From contig NC_083597.1 in NCBI RefSeq assembly GCF_020882245.1, forward strand, positions 58,506,152 to 58,570,151: 64,000 bases of DNA, given 5' to 3'. The stretch comes from Rhopalosiphum padi. Taxonomy: Eukaryota > Arthropoda > Insecta > Hemiptera > Aphididae. The first letter of the stretch is position 1; every line of letters begins with the position of its first letter. The notes under the pieces are model-generated. The model worked only from the letters and a program-made list of their open reading frames with translations. It had not been told where the DNA came from and did no database searches. Below, piece by piece: positions 25,001 to 35,642 of this stretch. The translations under genes and the position numbers were made by a program.

Positions 25001-28000
25001 ACTCGAACTAAAAGTCCCTGCCGAGGAGAGAGTGGCAGCCGTAGCATGCAGCCAACAATTTCTGTTGTACAACTTATACAGAAAAAGACGTTGTATTCGG
25101 TACACGACACAAACTCTCTCCCTCTCTCTCGGCGTTCGCTGCACCGTTTCTTTGTCACCGTCGCGCGCTGCAGCGCTACGGAAAATCCGGTCGGTTTATA
25201 AATCCCCAATGTCGTATATATATATATATATATATATATACATACACAACACACAACGCTTTTCGGCATTGCAGCGGGTAACTTTACGACGGCGAGCGCC
25301 ACGCCCTAGAGTAGTATACGAATATAGGGTTAGGGATAGGTGGACGGGGCGAGGGTAGCTGCACGAGTAGCGCACAAACGCACTGCAGTGGGGGCACGGG
25401 TGTTGCTATGGGGATAGTGCCACCCCAATGCGAAAGCTTCGCTTCGGCTTTATCAATACACGGAAACTTATCTGGTCCACGCGATCTCTTCTCCGCCCGA
25501 AACGCGCACACCCTGTATGCCGCTATTATATATATTACTATAGCGTGCGTATTGCGCCGACGAAAAACCCACAGTAATCCCTTAAACCCTGAGTGTAACG
25601 ATGCCCGGTAAAAACGAGAAAAAGGATCCGAAAACGCGTCTGGGAACGGCGCGCGTGCGACGGCTGTGACATAAAACTGCAGATTCTGCGAATTTTTACA
25701 TTCCTGCCCCGTTGCGGTACAAAACCGGGACAGGCCTTCGAGGACCACCAACGGCGGACCGGCTTGTGCGCGACGACCTCACGGACGCTACACATACCCG
25801 ACACTTCGTCCGTATTTATACAAAGCCGTCACCGCCGGCGGTGGCGTTAAATATCGTTACAATAACACTCACCCTATTAGATTCCACAACTCTTTAACAG
25901 AATCTTTAATGCTAGCATACGATTCTTCGTCTAAACCCAAATATACTGACCTGTAACAAAACAAAAAACAAAAAAAAAAATTAGTATACGAAATCTCAAC
26001 GCGAAACACCTGTTGACACGCACACACACATTGGTATGTGTGCATGTACTGTACATATATAATATCATTATATGCCGTGGCTTAAGATACACGTTTGTTG
26101 TAAAAAAAAAAAAAACGTTATAATTGTCTCCAATTGAAGAAACGGGATCGGCAGATGGCTGACCTAATTCGAGGGTAGAGGGACAGGTGTATGCACACAC
26201 ATTACGGCAACAACGCCCCTGTTAGAGATTTAATTTTTTAACATATAGTCTTTGTTCGTTTTTTACACATAAATACATTAGGTATACACGTATCGACGAA
26301 AACGCATTTCTATACTGTTCATTATACATATACATGTATAGTATATACGTATAATTGCCGAAGGCCTTCCTGGTTCTCAAGCGCACAAGGCTGGCGCCGC
26401 CACCAGTTGCAACAATAAAAACCGCTGGTCATTATTTCGCGAACTCAAAATCCAATATTACTTTTGTTTTTTTTGTGACGATACACGCGTCCTACTCGGT
26501 TCATTTTACCGTCATTATGTCATCAAGGAAGAGATTACTGGAGTCGCTTATATTTAAGGACGAGATCGGTACGATAACTTCTAAATATTATATATATATA
26601 CACTGCCAGTGCCAAGGTTATTGGTTTAACGCAATGCAATACGTTAATTGCCTATATAAATCTGTTTAGAAACCTAAATTTCAAACCACAGTGGCGTTCT
26701 CCAAATTTATAATATAAATAAATGTATATTTATTTTGTTTTGTTTTACGCCCGAAATATTATTATGAAAAACACATTTCGAGAGTCCGAAGGCCAACCAG
26801 CGGTGGTATTCGCAAAACTTCAGTAATAAACTCATAACGAAAAAATGTAAAATACCGAGTGCGCACCTGAGTCCGGAGGTGTGTAACGAGAAAAACACGT
26901 GCCTCACTCATCACAGTATATTATATGGTATTAGTATATTATATTATACAGTCGGTCAAACGATGAACAACGATTGTCATTTTACCGAGTTCGGAGTTCA
27001 AACAGTTTGTCGACTCGACGTGAACCTAAGTAACGACGACACACACACGCAGTTGGTGGCGTATATATAATATAACAATGCGTTTTCTCGAAGTCGGGTA
27101 TAATATAACATTTATGATGTAGTAGAACATAATTTTTTTTCGAATGGGCATCCGGATTGGTTTTTTCTTCAATTTTGTACAACGTGACCGCGTACAATAT
27201 ACGAAATGAAACTATATAGTGTAATAGTGTAATAATATAATATAAGGTACTCGCACTTCACAGACCAAACCGCGATTTTCGTGGGTGCAGCCACATAATA
27301 CACGACAGTACAAAAAGTAGACATGTGTACGTTTTCCGTAGAAATCTGTGCCGTCATGTATTTGCTTCAGTGTGGTGCAACCTCTCATTTTTCTCCTCTT
27401 CCGAGAAATTTTATATGCGCATCGTTATTTATATAAAATTGTTTTTTTTCATTTAGTACCCAACGCCACAGTTCACAATGGTGGTGCCCGGGGTCAATGT
27501 GGGGCGCGAGAACAGATAAACATAATATATGTCAATATTTCGGGTAAAATTTCTCTGCAGTTAATATTTTTTCGTGGCCTGACGACAACGACAACTAACA
27601 ACGATATTATATCTTTATAAATTATAATATATAGGCGAGCACATATACACGCACACGGTATATAGCGGAAAACGAGACAACAAAGAAACCAGGTGTGACG
27701 TCACCCGAGAACCAGCAGCCTTCGGAACCGAGTCTGGCCTTGGTGCGCGACTATAATATATAGAGAGGTGCGCACCGAAGCCGGCGCACAGCGTTTATAA
27801 TTTTATTATTATTAAATATATTATTATAATACACACGTTATAATATATAACATAATATATGTACCTATAATATACACCCAAGACCCTATCACCAATAAGT
27901 GCAGTAGTATTGATATACATCCAATATATATAATCTTCTTTACAAGATTACGTTACATTGACGATTTCGTTCTCGAGTGGTCGAAAAAATAATAAAATAA

Positions 28001-31000
28001 AAAATATAACAAGCGCGAACGGCATATATACAGTTTTTTATATCCCTTTCTCTATCTTCTCGTCGTTTATCACTGCACACGTCGCGTTTCTGTGTAACAG
28101 TTGATAAGAACTGGGCTTGGCGTGGCAGTGGCCGACACAAAGACCGACCGCGCTGTGATCGTAACTATTTTATGGGCGACACTGTACTAGGTATAAGGTA
28201 TTATTCCACGAGAATACACATATTTGTGTAGTCGTATACCGACGCTGTGAATTGGAAATGTACGCGATTTCGTAACGTCACATTGTCGACGCGAACAAAA
28301 TAAACACAATATAACTTGATTTACAGCCGTCGTTTACTCGTTGCCGTATAATCATCATGTTGCGAGATAAGTTATAACTCTATAGAAAAACGTTTCGAGT
28401 ATTGTAAAAAAAAAAAAAAAACATTACGCAAAATGATGCGTACACCTCTTACAGTGGAAATAGGACCCCCGTTATATTATACTGGATATCACGAAAATCA
28501 TACAAACTCGAGATTTTATAATTTACTTTTTCACCGAACACGATTTAATTTTATTATTCGTTATTTCAGGAAACGTGATCAACACGATTTTGTAAACGGG
28601 GTTGTGGGCGTTATACGAAAGGCGAACGGAGAGGAATATACAACAAATACACGTATACAGGCCGATGGACGTGAGATGGCAAAGGGTGGGCGGAAGGAGA
28701 GGTGAGGAGGGGCACGGTATAGTTTCATAAGCTATCGACCATAGGTATATTAATATACACAGACTGCAACTATATAACCACCGTCGGACAAGGCCACCCG
28801 CGACCAAGGTCACTTCCTTTTCGCGCTGGTAAATTACTTCGTCGCTGTTGCTATTGCCGCTGCCACCGCCACCTCAGCGGCTGTATCGTTACACGCGGTC
28901 GCGTTTTCCCGTCCGTCGCGCGGCGGCTTTCCCGGGCACGGCATGTCGCAATTGATTGCGTAAAAAAAAAATAATAATAATGACTAATATAAGAAAAAAA
29001 ACCTCAGCCGTACTGCCATGTCACAGACACTGCCGCCGTGCTATCCAACCGCCACTTCTGGCCCGACACTATATACGCGGTGCACAACAGTGTAAAGAGT
29101 ACATAAAATAATACCCTTGACTTAGTTGTACCCGGGCGCCACCGGTTGTTACGCGCATTTCCTAACTAGGACACACACATACACATATTTCCCATGTTAC
29201 GACTACGTTGTGTTGTTAGGGTTTCCGTTTGAGGTCTCAAATAATAATGATATAGTTGTACACACACTATACTCCACCGATAGGAGAAACTAGTCGTCGT
29301 TCAAGTGGAAAATGAAGAGAAAAAAATACGCACATTTTTTAAGACTGTACCTATTACGTGCATACATATTATCTATATGTATACATGTTAAGCAAACATT
29401 GAGAAAAATGTCAAGGAAATTAAGACACACACGCGACGAGATATGTTTGCAGTAAAAGTACTTGACGGTTTTAATTTTCTCTTAATTTTAAATATATATA
29501 TATATATGATAATTTAATCGTAATACTATATATAGTTATTACGATACAATTCAATATTAATAGACGTTATATACTTACGGAGGGAATAATGTAGACATTT
29601 GGGCTCTTACGGTATGGTAATCGCGATTCATGATAAATATTTTTATATGTATAGGTATAAAATTAACTAATTTAATGTTCACTAAATTCGGAGCACCAAA
29701 GCGAATAGAAAAAATAATATAGAAATAACAAAGTAAATATTAAATAAAAACGTTAACGAGCCGAGAACGCACCGAAAACTACACTGAGAGCAGCAGGACA
29801 GTTTAGGAAGACGCGACGGCAGACGACTAACCGCCCTTGACACAGACGGTGGGAACCAAAGCCAAATAGGAATCCTCTTCTTTTATTGTTGTTCTCTCTC
29901 TCCATTTCTACGTCTATAACAACCGGTATTCCAGCACGGGGAACCCTTTCTCGCACGGGGTCCGTAACCGTCGGAGGGATATGATAATGTCGTCCTAATG
30001 GTGTCATCGCACCTCCTTTCCAACCGGTCCCGCCGCCGAGGGGTTTCCAAAGCGGCGTTGGGTTCAAGGCATCGGTTGCTAGTCCGCCCCGTATATTTGG
30101 CTATCACTGCTCGCATAATAATTGTCCCGCATGAGGGATCCCGTTGTATAAACGGGACCGTGTGTACCTGGGGGCCAAAGACAATTCTTCACCCTATATG
30201 TTATGTTCTTAAGGTGTGAATCGTCCGATATATCCACGAGAACAGCTGATCGTAAAATACATATAACGGAGAAGGGTAGCCAATTAAAGAGAACCACCGC
30301 GGCTGTCTGCACCAATTCAAGTTCCATTTTAGGAGTTTTTGGTTTTTTTTCAAAACATAAAATTTATATTTAGGCGGAAATAAATAATACGATTCAATAT
30401 ACTCATATATATAAATACAGTTGGACGACTAGTGGACAGTTACATTTTTTCTTCGTATAAGATCAAGTGGTCGGTGATCTGCTGCATCGTGTTCACGTTA
30501 ACCGTAATGATGAGAGGGGTCCTGGAATTCTGAAAGAGCATTTTAAAATAACGATGACTGGGAGAAGGGAAAAAACTCGTGAATATTCCCAGGACGCGAG
30601 TAACTACCAGCTGCTTGTTCCGCACAGCTGTGCATTGCTATTTTGCATACTTTGAAAGAAAAAATATATCCCTAATGTTTGCGTACATCATAAAACCTTA
30701 CACGACTGCAATCGGGTACAGGCACATAAATCCGAAAAAAATCGTTTTTAAGTTTTAATGGAAAAATTTTCATTATATTATATAAAACAACGAGCGTGTT
30801 AAAATTTGTTTAGTGTACTACCATTCCTAATAAATATGAACTACAATTGATTTTACACGGGTAATTCAAGTTGGAGTAAGATATTATACAGAAATATTTT
30901 TTGGATCTATTATTGGCGTTATTAATGTTTAAATAAATATACAAATATTCTTTACACCTAAGCAAATTAGCACATTTTTCATTCGATATGACATATTTAC

Positions 31001-33026
31001 AATATTTATACATATTGTGTAAAATATATATTAAAAACATACTTGGATATTTAAAACGATAACACAACATCTTAGTTTGAATATTTTCTGATAAAATCAA
31101 ATCAGGGATGCCATTACTTTCTTAGAGACAATTAAATTTGGTATTATTTGTAAGATAAAAGTTTCGTTTTATACCCAATACCTTGACCCGCATAATGACT
31201 TCTTTATTGATCCGACGATGTCATTACAAAAATACATATGCTCATTTGTGAATAATAATTATTATTGGATACAGCAAGAAGCTAGTCGGCCTTGTTCGTA
31301 AATGTCACACTTAAACATAAACAATCGAAAAGAAGCTAAGATACCGCTTACAGCTCGCCGTCTTTTCTTGCCTTCTCTGTCCATCTGTCAAAATATCTAT
31401 ACATTTTCGTCAATCCATCTCAATTCTCGACACAAATCACTTTGGTTACGACCAACAATAATATAAAAAAGGCAATCTCTTTTAAACGGAACAGATTTTA
31501 TTTGTACAATTTGATAGAAAAAAAAAGACGTAATTCCGATTAGATAACCCCATGGGTATAAAGTAGCATATACTATATAGGTATATAAAACACGAGAGGA
31601 AATACAAAATATAAAAATAAATAACCGATGTTAATTCTTTTCCGCTATTATTCTTTGTCCTGTGACAATTCGACCGAAAACTGAATATGATTTCACTTTT
31701 CTCCCGAATCTACGTAAGAAATTTCTAACGGCGCGTGGCGCTAGAAGATTGAGAAAAATAATAACAAAAAATACATTAACGTATATATTATAAATAACAC
31801 TACCTACTAGCTACTACTACTGCCATATTATCTATACACGCCACAGAAATATTACTACACAACGCATAGCGGGAAATTAGGCCAAGGCGGATTCGAAGGT
31901 ATTCGCACGGCGCCGCCGCATTCGACGTCTCACATTAATAATATATAATAATATACGAGTAAAATACGACGAATTCCAATAAATAAATCTCGGAGACACC
32001 GTCGTCAGGACAGCAGACATATATTTTATTTTCTCGCACAACAGGTACTCCTCACTCACCACATATTCGGACGGCGGAGCGACAACGTGAGGGTGGAGGT
32101 GTTATTCACAAAACTTTTGTATTGTTGTTGGATATTATTATGTATGTATACGGTGGGTGTCTCTCGTCGGATCCGTCGGGGGAAAAAAAACTATAATAAT
32201 AAAAACCACCTGGCGATACCTGCGCTCACACACACACACACACACACTGATAGTCCCACACCTCCTCGCCCTGCCCGCTCACACTATACAGCAGCCGCCG
32301 CCGCCGACGGACCAGGCGGTGTCGACGACGACGACCCAGGTGTGTGTATAGCGGACACACAAAAGGTTACAGAAAGAGAGACGGACGGACAGAGAGGACG
32401 GGAGAAAAGAAAAAACTCGTAGTGAAAGGGGGCTGTAGTTGCTGCTGCTGGTGGCGATGAAGGCATCGGTTGTAGGTGGACGAAATATACACACACTCAC
32501 AGAGTCACAGACACAACAAAATAATTTTTCTACCGTATATACGAGGAGACAGATGGTACGAGAAAAGTTGTCACAGTTGTATTATGTATTATAAAATGTA
32601 GTAATATCTGTTGTGATAATAAGTGTACAAGAGCACACAACCGCGATAAAAGAATAGATAACAAAATAGTGCGTGATGACTTTTGTACGATTGTCAACGT
32701 TTTCCCTGAGGTTTTTGTCTCTCTACCATCCAAATTATATTCCGATGGCATTTCGGCCGAAACCTCGTGATCATTGGAGCACTTAAGGATAGAAGATATC
32801 TAAAACGAATTATTAGTCTCACATCTTGACGAACACGACGGCAGTGGGTTTGGTGGAGTTAAAACAACCGTAGCACCAGCGACGGCGATTTACTAGCGTA
32901 GACGTCGTGTCCGGGGATACGTAATAAACAAAGAACGACCGCACACAGATGGCCGGCGCACGGACCGGCAACGTTGCTTTCTGGGGTACTCCATACCACT
33001 CCAACTCGAATCACTCATTCTCTCTC

Positions 33027-33058
<32 letters not shown>

Positions 33059-35642
33059 ACATACACTCACAGAATTTACTCACTCACCGCCACGGCTTTT
33101 TACGTGCGTGTCGAGACCGTATACATTGGCTGCGGCAACGACCATATCCGTCGTTCGTGTATACGATGTAATATAATATATATATATACATACATATAAA
33201 ATACGTCTAATATAAAACGAACGATTCTCGAAACCATATCGCACACACGCATCGCATTTTGGGAACCCGCCGCGAGACATGGCAAGACGACGGTTTCTTT
33301 CTCCCGACGAAGGGTCGAGGCCGCGCCGACGTCGTCGGAGAGGGTTCTCTCGTCGCGGGGATTTGCAGGGGTGCGCGCAGCCACTGTCATGTCCCTTTTT
33401 CCCATTGCTCCCCATGTACATATTCTTACCACACGAGGGATGCGGCGTTAACGACATTTTTTCGAGTGCGTTCCGAAAGTCATACACATATAATATATAC
33501 CATACGCGCGAGCACAATACATCATCTGCAAACGGCAAACATAATGCGTCAACCGAACGGCCGTTCAACGTCGTATCAATGTTGATAAAACCATCGATCG
33601 CACGCCCCGCCGTGCCGAACCGAACCGAACACGGCGCGTATGATATTCCGTCGGATGATCGACGATAACACGTCGATGTACCGATTTATATAAGTAACAT
33701 GTCTATCGCGAGACGCCACGAGACCAGCGTATTACACGAGGTCGTCGTACACCGCACATGGTTCTCGTTACACTATCAACGTGTTATTATGCTCTTATCC
33801 ATAGGTTTTATCAGTCCAGAGTCCTTTTTTTATTTACCAAAAAAATCTATCCCGTTGAGCACAACAATATAAAAAAGCAAGATAGCCTGTTATGTGTCCA
33901 CACCGAAACACGCACCGTACGTTTTGTATTATAAAACATTCCGACCTAGCCGAGCCCGTAAAATAAAATTTGTTACGGTCAATAATATTGTTAAAAACAC
34001 GAACACGATATAAAATATATATGTTTTTTTGCTTTGTTCAGTGGGCGTGAGCGTAGCCTATTTTTGGCGCTTTTTTCGAGAGAGGAAAAACAAACACGGC
34101 CAAAAGTACCTACAAGCGCAATGCAAACACACATACTAGTCGTGTAGCATATTATTCGCTGGTCTACCTATAGCAACATACGTTCGACTAACCCTGGCGA
34201 ACACTACACACACACACACAACAGCCGTGCGCATTTAAGTGCATTTTACATTGTACACAGCGCCCGGAACGCATTTATCACGTCATATACATAATACAAA
34301 ACTACGAGGGGAGCTTTTTTATTTTATTTTTTTAATACGCATTGTGAGCTGTCTATACCCGCACCACTACCGCTGCTACCATTACCACTACCCGCACACC
34401 GTTTTATGTACAGCGTACACGCGCGCACACACACACACACTCACTTCACCGGCACTACCCCTCAGCGACGTATACTTCCTCCACACCAACGGGCATTGCG
34501 CAACCGAACCGTTACAACAAAAGGGGATGGCCGTTTCGCGTATAATTATACGCGGTGGCGGTGGCGGAGGAGGTCAACGTCCCTGCGGCTCGTGCTGACC
34601 ACCGGGCCCCGGCCCAGTGTAATTATTTCAGGCGACCGCCGCCGTTGTTGTTGTACGCGGCGGCGGCGGCGACGGGGCGGAAGCGAAAAAACTTTCACTG
34701 GTTAAAATTTTAGTGTATAATATTCTTTGTGCTTCGAAAAATAAAACACACGCACACATACACACACACACATACACAACGTGCGTAGCAGCAGCTGTTG
34801 TGTAACGTCGTTGCGCCAACTCCCCTCCCTTCCCCTCCGCCGGTCGCCTTTTCCCACCGCCAAATCGGACCGAAATAAAGCCCTCGGTGCTCGGCCGAGT
34901 CAGAAAGGTATAATAATAAAAAAAAAACTCAAAACAGAAAAAGAGAACGGCGACCGAGCGCGCGTATACTACTCGCGTGTACACACATAATACAACATCA
35001 GATACCATGGTGGCGAGCCGGGGATATGGGTTCAAGGGCAACCGAAGCGGTTTTTTCAAGACCGGTTCAATAAACGATGGCGTCCGCTGTTGCCGTGCAT
35101 CAAGTTCTACGCGGGCGCATATTATGCAGCGTACCACACCGTAGGCCAGGCCGTATAGATTGGAAGGTAGTTAGGTAGGTAGAGAGATAGGCGGATAAGT
35201 ATAGGTAGGGACGGCGGCGGCGTCGACGGTGTCGGGTCTTCGCGAAAGGGTAAAACGTACGAGTACACAAAGTAAACGGTTATCACGGGATATTCCGATG
35301 ATAAGTAGTAGAGAACGTACTATGATATAATAATAATACGACACGGTACGAGTGTGTGTATCAGCGCGCGCGCATATTGTGTGTTTTTTTTTCATTATTA
35401 TTATTATTATTATTATTAGATGATAATAATTATTATACGAATTACTTATGATTGGTCGACACGGCAAGGACGTGCGACATGGGTATTATAATATATTATT
35501 ATTGTTGTTGTTGTTGTTGCCGCTTCTAAACGTTATCTACGACGATTAACTAAGTTCTAAAAATATTATCAGCGCAGCAAAACTACGCGTGGCGACAGAT
35601 AAAAACGTTCATTCGGTTATTAGGTATTTACCTAGTTTCCAT
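14923..35642 (-). CDS. gus: gustavus / SPSB-type SPRY-SOCS box protein, 7 coding exons
   Basis: This protein is a substrate receptor of an Elongin B/C-Cullin E3 ubiquitin ligase; Drosophila Gustavus binds Vasa in the germ line. The coding exons on the minus strand are 35642-35632, 25950-25873, 17794-17502, 16061-15874, 15758-15428, 15312-15154 and 15062-14923. All introns are GT-AG with compatible phases and the exons sum to 1200 nt (399 aa plus stop). The SPRY domain shows LLDMPPASKEMQIKHGWN, DDRSLNIFVK, LTFHRHPVAQSTDCIRGK, GTHAVVGVATQDAPLHSVGY, SWGWDLGRNKLYHDSK, LSFVVDGQYLGVAFRGLKG and VSAVWGHCEITMKY. The SOCS box shows EPLPLMDLCRRVIRQRIG (Elongin-binding) and LPQSLSVYLLY (Cullin box). The domain part is very like fly and vertebrate proteins; the first 121 residues of the long form are the uncertain part. 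Confidence 0.93.
15428..15758 (-). CDS. gus: gus exon 5, central SPRY segment
   Basis: This 331-nt exon encodes the most conserved part of the SPRY fold, from EEDKLTFHRHPVAQ to PDETFIVPDKFL. It includes TRQRGTHAVVGVAT and YQSLVGSNDQSWGWDLGRNK, segments that line the peptide-binding face in SPSB/Gustavus structures. No frameshifts or missing blocks compared with the family. Confidence 0.95.
16359..16410 (-). CDS. gus: Alternative first coding exon of gus
   Basis: An ATG at 16410-16408 opens MTNGTVTPAVDDNSTALG and reaches a donor (TTAG|GTAAAAGT) at 16359. The leftover G has the same phase as exon 3 and joins exon 4 to give ALG-GVKTVSRES. This would produce a 289-aa isoform lacking the MGQKIS start, transcribed from a promoter inside the intron between exons 4 and 3. 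Vertebrate SPSB1 also has GG-x-KTV at this junction, so the splice is sensible. Evidence is limited to the open frame, donor and phase. Confidence 0.6.
17502..17794 (-). CDS. gus: gus exon 3, with internal MGQKIS start
   Basis: The exon begins after a TTTTTCAG acceptor and ends at a TCTA|GTGAGT donor. Its last residues, MGQKIS then S-GVKTVSRE across the junction, match the N-terminus of vertebrate SPSB1 (MGQKVTGGIKTV), so translation from the ATG at 17520 would give a 278-aa protein of standard length. The frame is open upstream through the whole exon and encodes a serine-, glycine- and alanine-rich linker (GGSALGGASSALVG, an AAAAAA run, then RELRRHNYKASVSVLSHL). This upstream part joins in frame with exon 2. 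A second in-frame ATG lies two codons before MGQ. Confidence 0.85.
21664..21715. repeat. (GA)26 microsatellite
   Basis: A perfect GA dinucleotide tract of 52 bp directly follows a CpG-rich island in the large gus intron. Such tracts are binding sites for GAGA-type factors in insects, which makes this a candidate chromatin-opening element, but it may equally be neutral. Confidence 0.95.
22043..22074. repeat. (AAT)n microsatellite
   Basis: About ten ATA units within the large gus intron; frames through it on both strands are repeat artefacts. Confidence 0.9.
24057..24079. repeat. (AC)n microsatellite
   Basis: Alternating AC tract of about 23 bp in the large gus intron, one of several AC/CA runs between 22.9 and 24.1 kb. 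Confidence 0.9.
25215..25241. repeat. (TA)n microsatellite
   Basis: Uninterrupted TA tract of about 26 bp, about 630 bases below gus exon 2. Confidence 0.9.
25873..25950 (-). CDS. gus: gus exon 2, N-terminal extension
   Basis: A 78-nt exon lies between a TGTTACAG acceptor and an ATAGG|GTGAGT donor. Only one frame is open, and it encodes SVYLGLDEESYASIKDSV then KELWNLIG, an acidic then amphipathic segment that looks like a folded helix. The first base completes the AGG codon begun in exon 1, and its last two bases join the first base of exon 3 to make GGA, so both junctions keep the frame. I do not recognise this peptide from the fly or vertebrate proteins I know, so it may be a hemipteran or insect-specific isoform. 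Confidence 0.75.
30440..30530 (-). other. Candidate orphan terminal exon in gus intron 1
   Basis: On the minus strand a good acceptor (GCTCTTTCAG) precedes an open frame reading NSRTPLIITVNVNTMQQ and ITDHLILYEEKM, ending in a TAA stop. The peptide has a protein-like alternation of hydrophobic and polar residues, and codon third positions are more GC-rich than the surroundings. It lies between gus exons 1 and 2 on the same strand, so it could be an alternative last exon of gus or the end of another transcript. Spliced to exon 1 in the METR frame it would not read this peptide, because the phase differs. I recognise no family. Confidence 0.25.
32227..32247. repeat. (CA)n microsatellite
   Basis: Alternating CA tract in the CpG-rich 5' part of the gus locus. 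Confidence 0.85.
33033..33058. repeat. (TC)n microsatellite
   Basis: A TC tract, read as GA on the gus strand, within gus intron 1 about 2.6 kb below exon 1. With the (GA)26 tract at 21.66 kb it is one of two long GA/TC runs in the locus. Confidence 0.9.
35394..35418. repeat. (ATT)n microsatellite
   Basis: ATT tract of about 25 bp, followed 85 bp later by a (TTG)6 tract at about 35502-35519; both lie just inside intron 1 of gus. Confidence 0.9.
35632..35642 (-). CDS. gus: gus exon 1, start of long isoform
   Basis: The ATG at 35642-35640 has the context AACAATATGG, followed by GAA ACT AG and the donor GTAAAT at 35631. Joined to exon 2 it reads METRSVYLGLDEES. The same frame is open upstream to about 36515, so a start further upstream is formally possible and would add a long low-complexity tail; its composition suggests untranslated leader instead. 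The total coding length from this ATG is a whole number of codons with no internal stop. Confidence 0.65.

Larger units (their letters stand above)
17795..25872. other. Long gus intron (exon 2 to exon 3), no internal gene supported
   Basis: About 8.1 kb. The first half (to about 20.1 kb) is AT-rich. GC/CpG-rich islands occur at about 20.25-20.62 kb and 21.1-21.66 kb, the latter ending in a 52-bp (GA)n tract. Further simple repeats are (AAT)n at about 22.04-22.07 kb, (AC)n at about 24.06-24.08 kb and (TA)n at about 25.22-25.24 kb. Open frames here are short, overlap on both strands and show no family likeness. The islands are candidates for internal promoters or enhancers. Confidence 0.5.
25951..35631. 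other. Long gus intron 1, no internal gene supported
   Basis: About 9.7 kb. It contains several mixed-composition patches, at about 27.3-27.6, 28.8-29.2 and 29.75-30.65 kb, and an increasingly CpG-rich stretch from about 32 kb onward with (CA)n at 32.23 kb, (TC)n at 33.03 kb and (TTA)n at 35.39 kb. An exon-like minus-strand frame at 30455-30530 is listed separately. The other frames are short or overlap on both strands. Confidence 0.5.

Noticed and set aside
34628..35137. 169-codon minus-strand frame in the gus 5' region
   Set aside because: It spans CA-repeat tracts and poly-A runs and overlaps other open frames; it is intronic or regulatory sequence.
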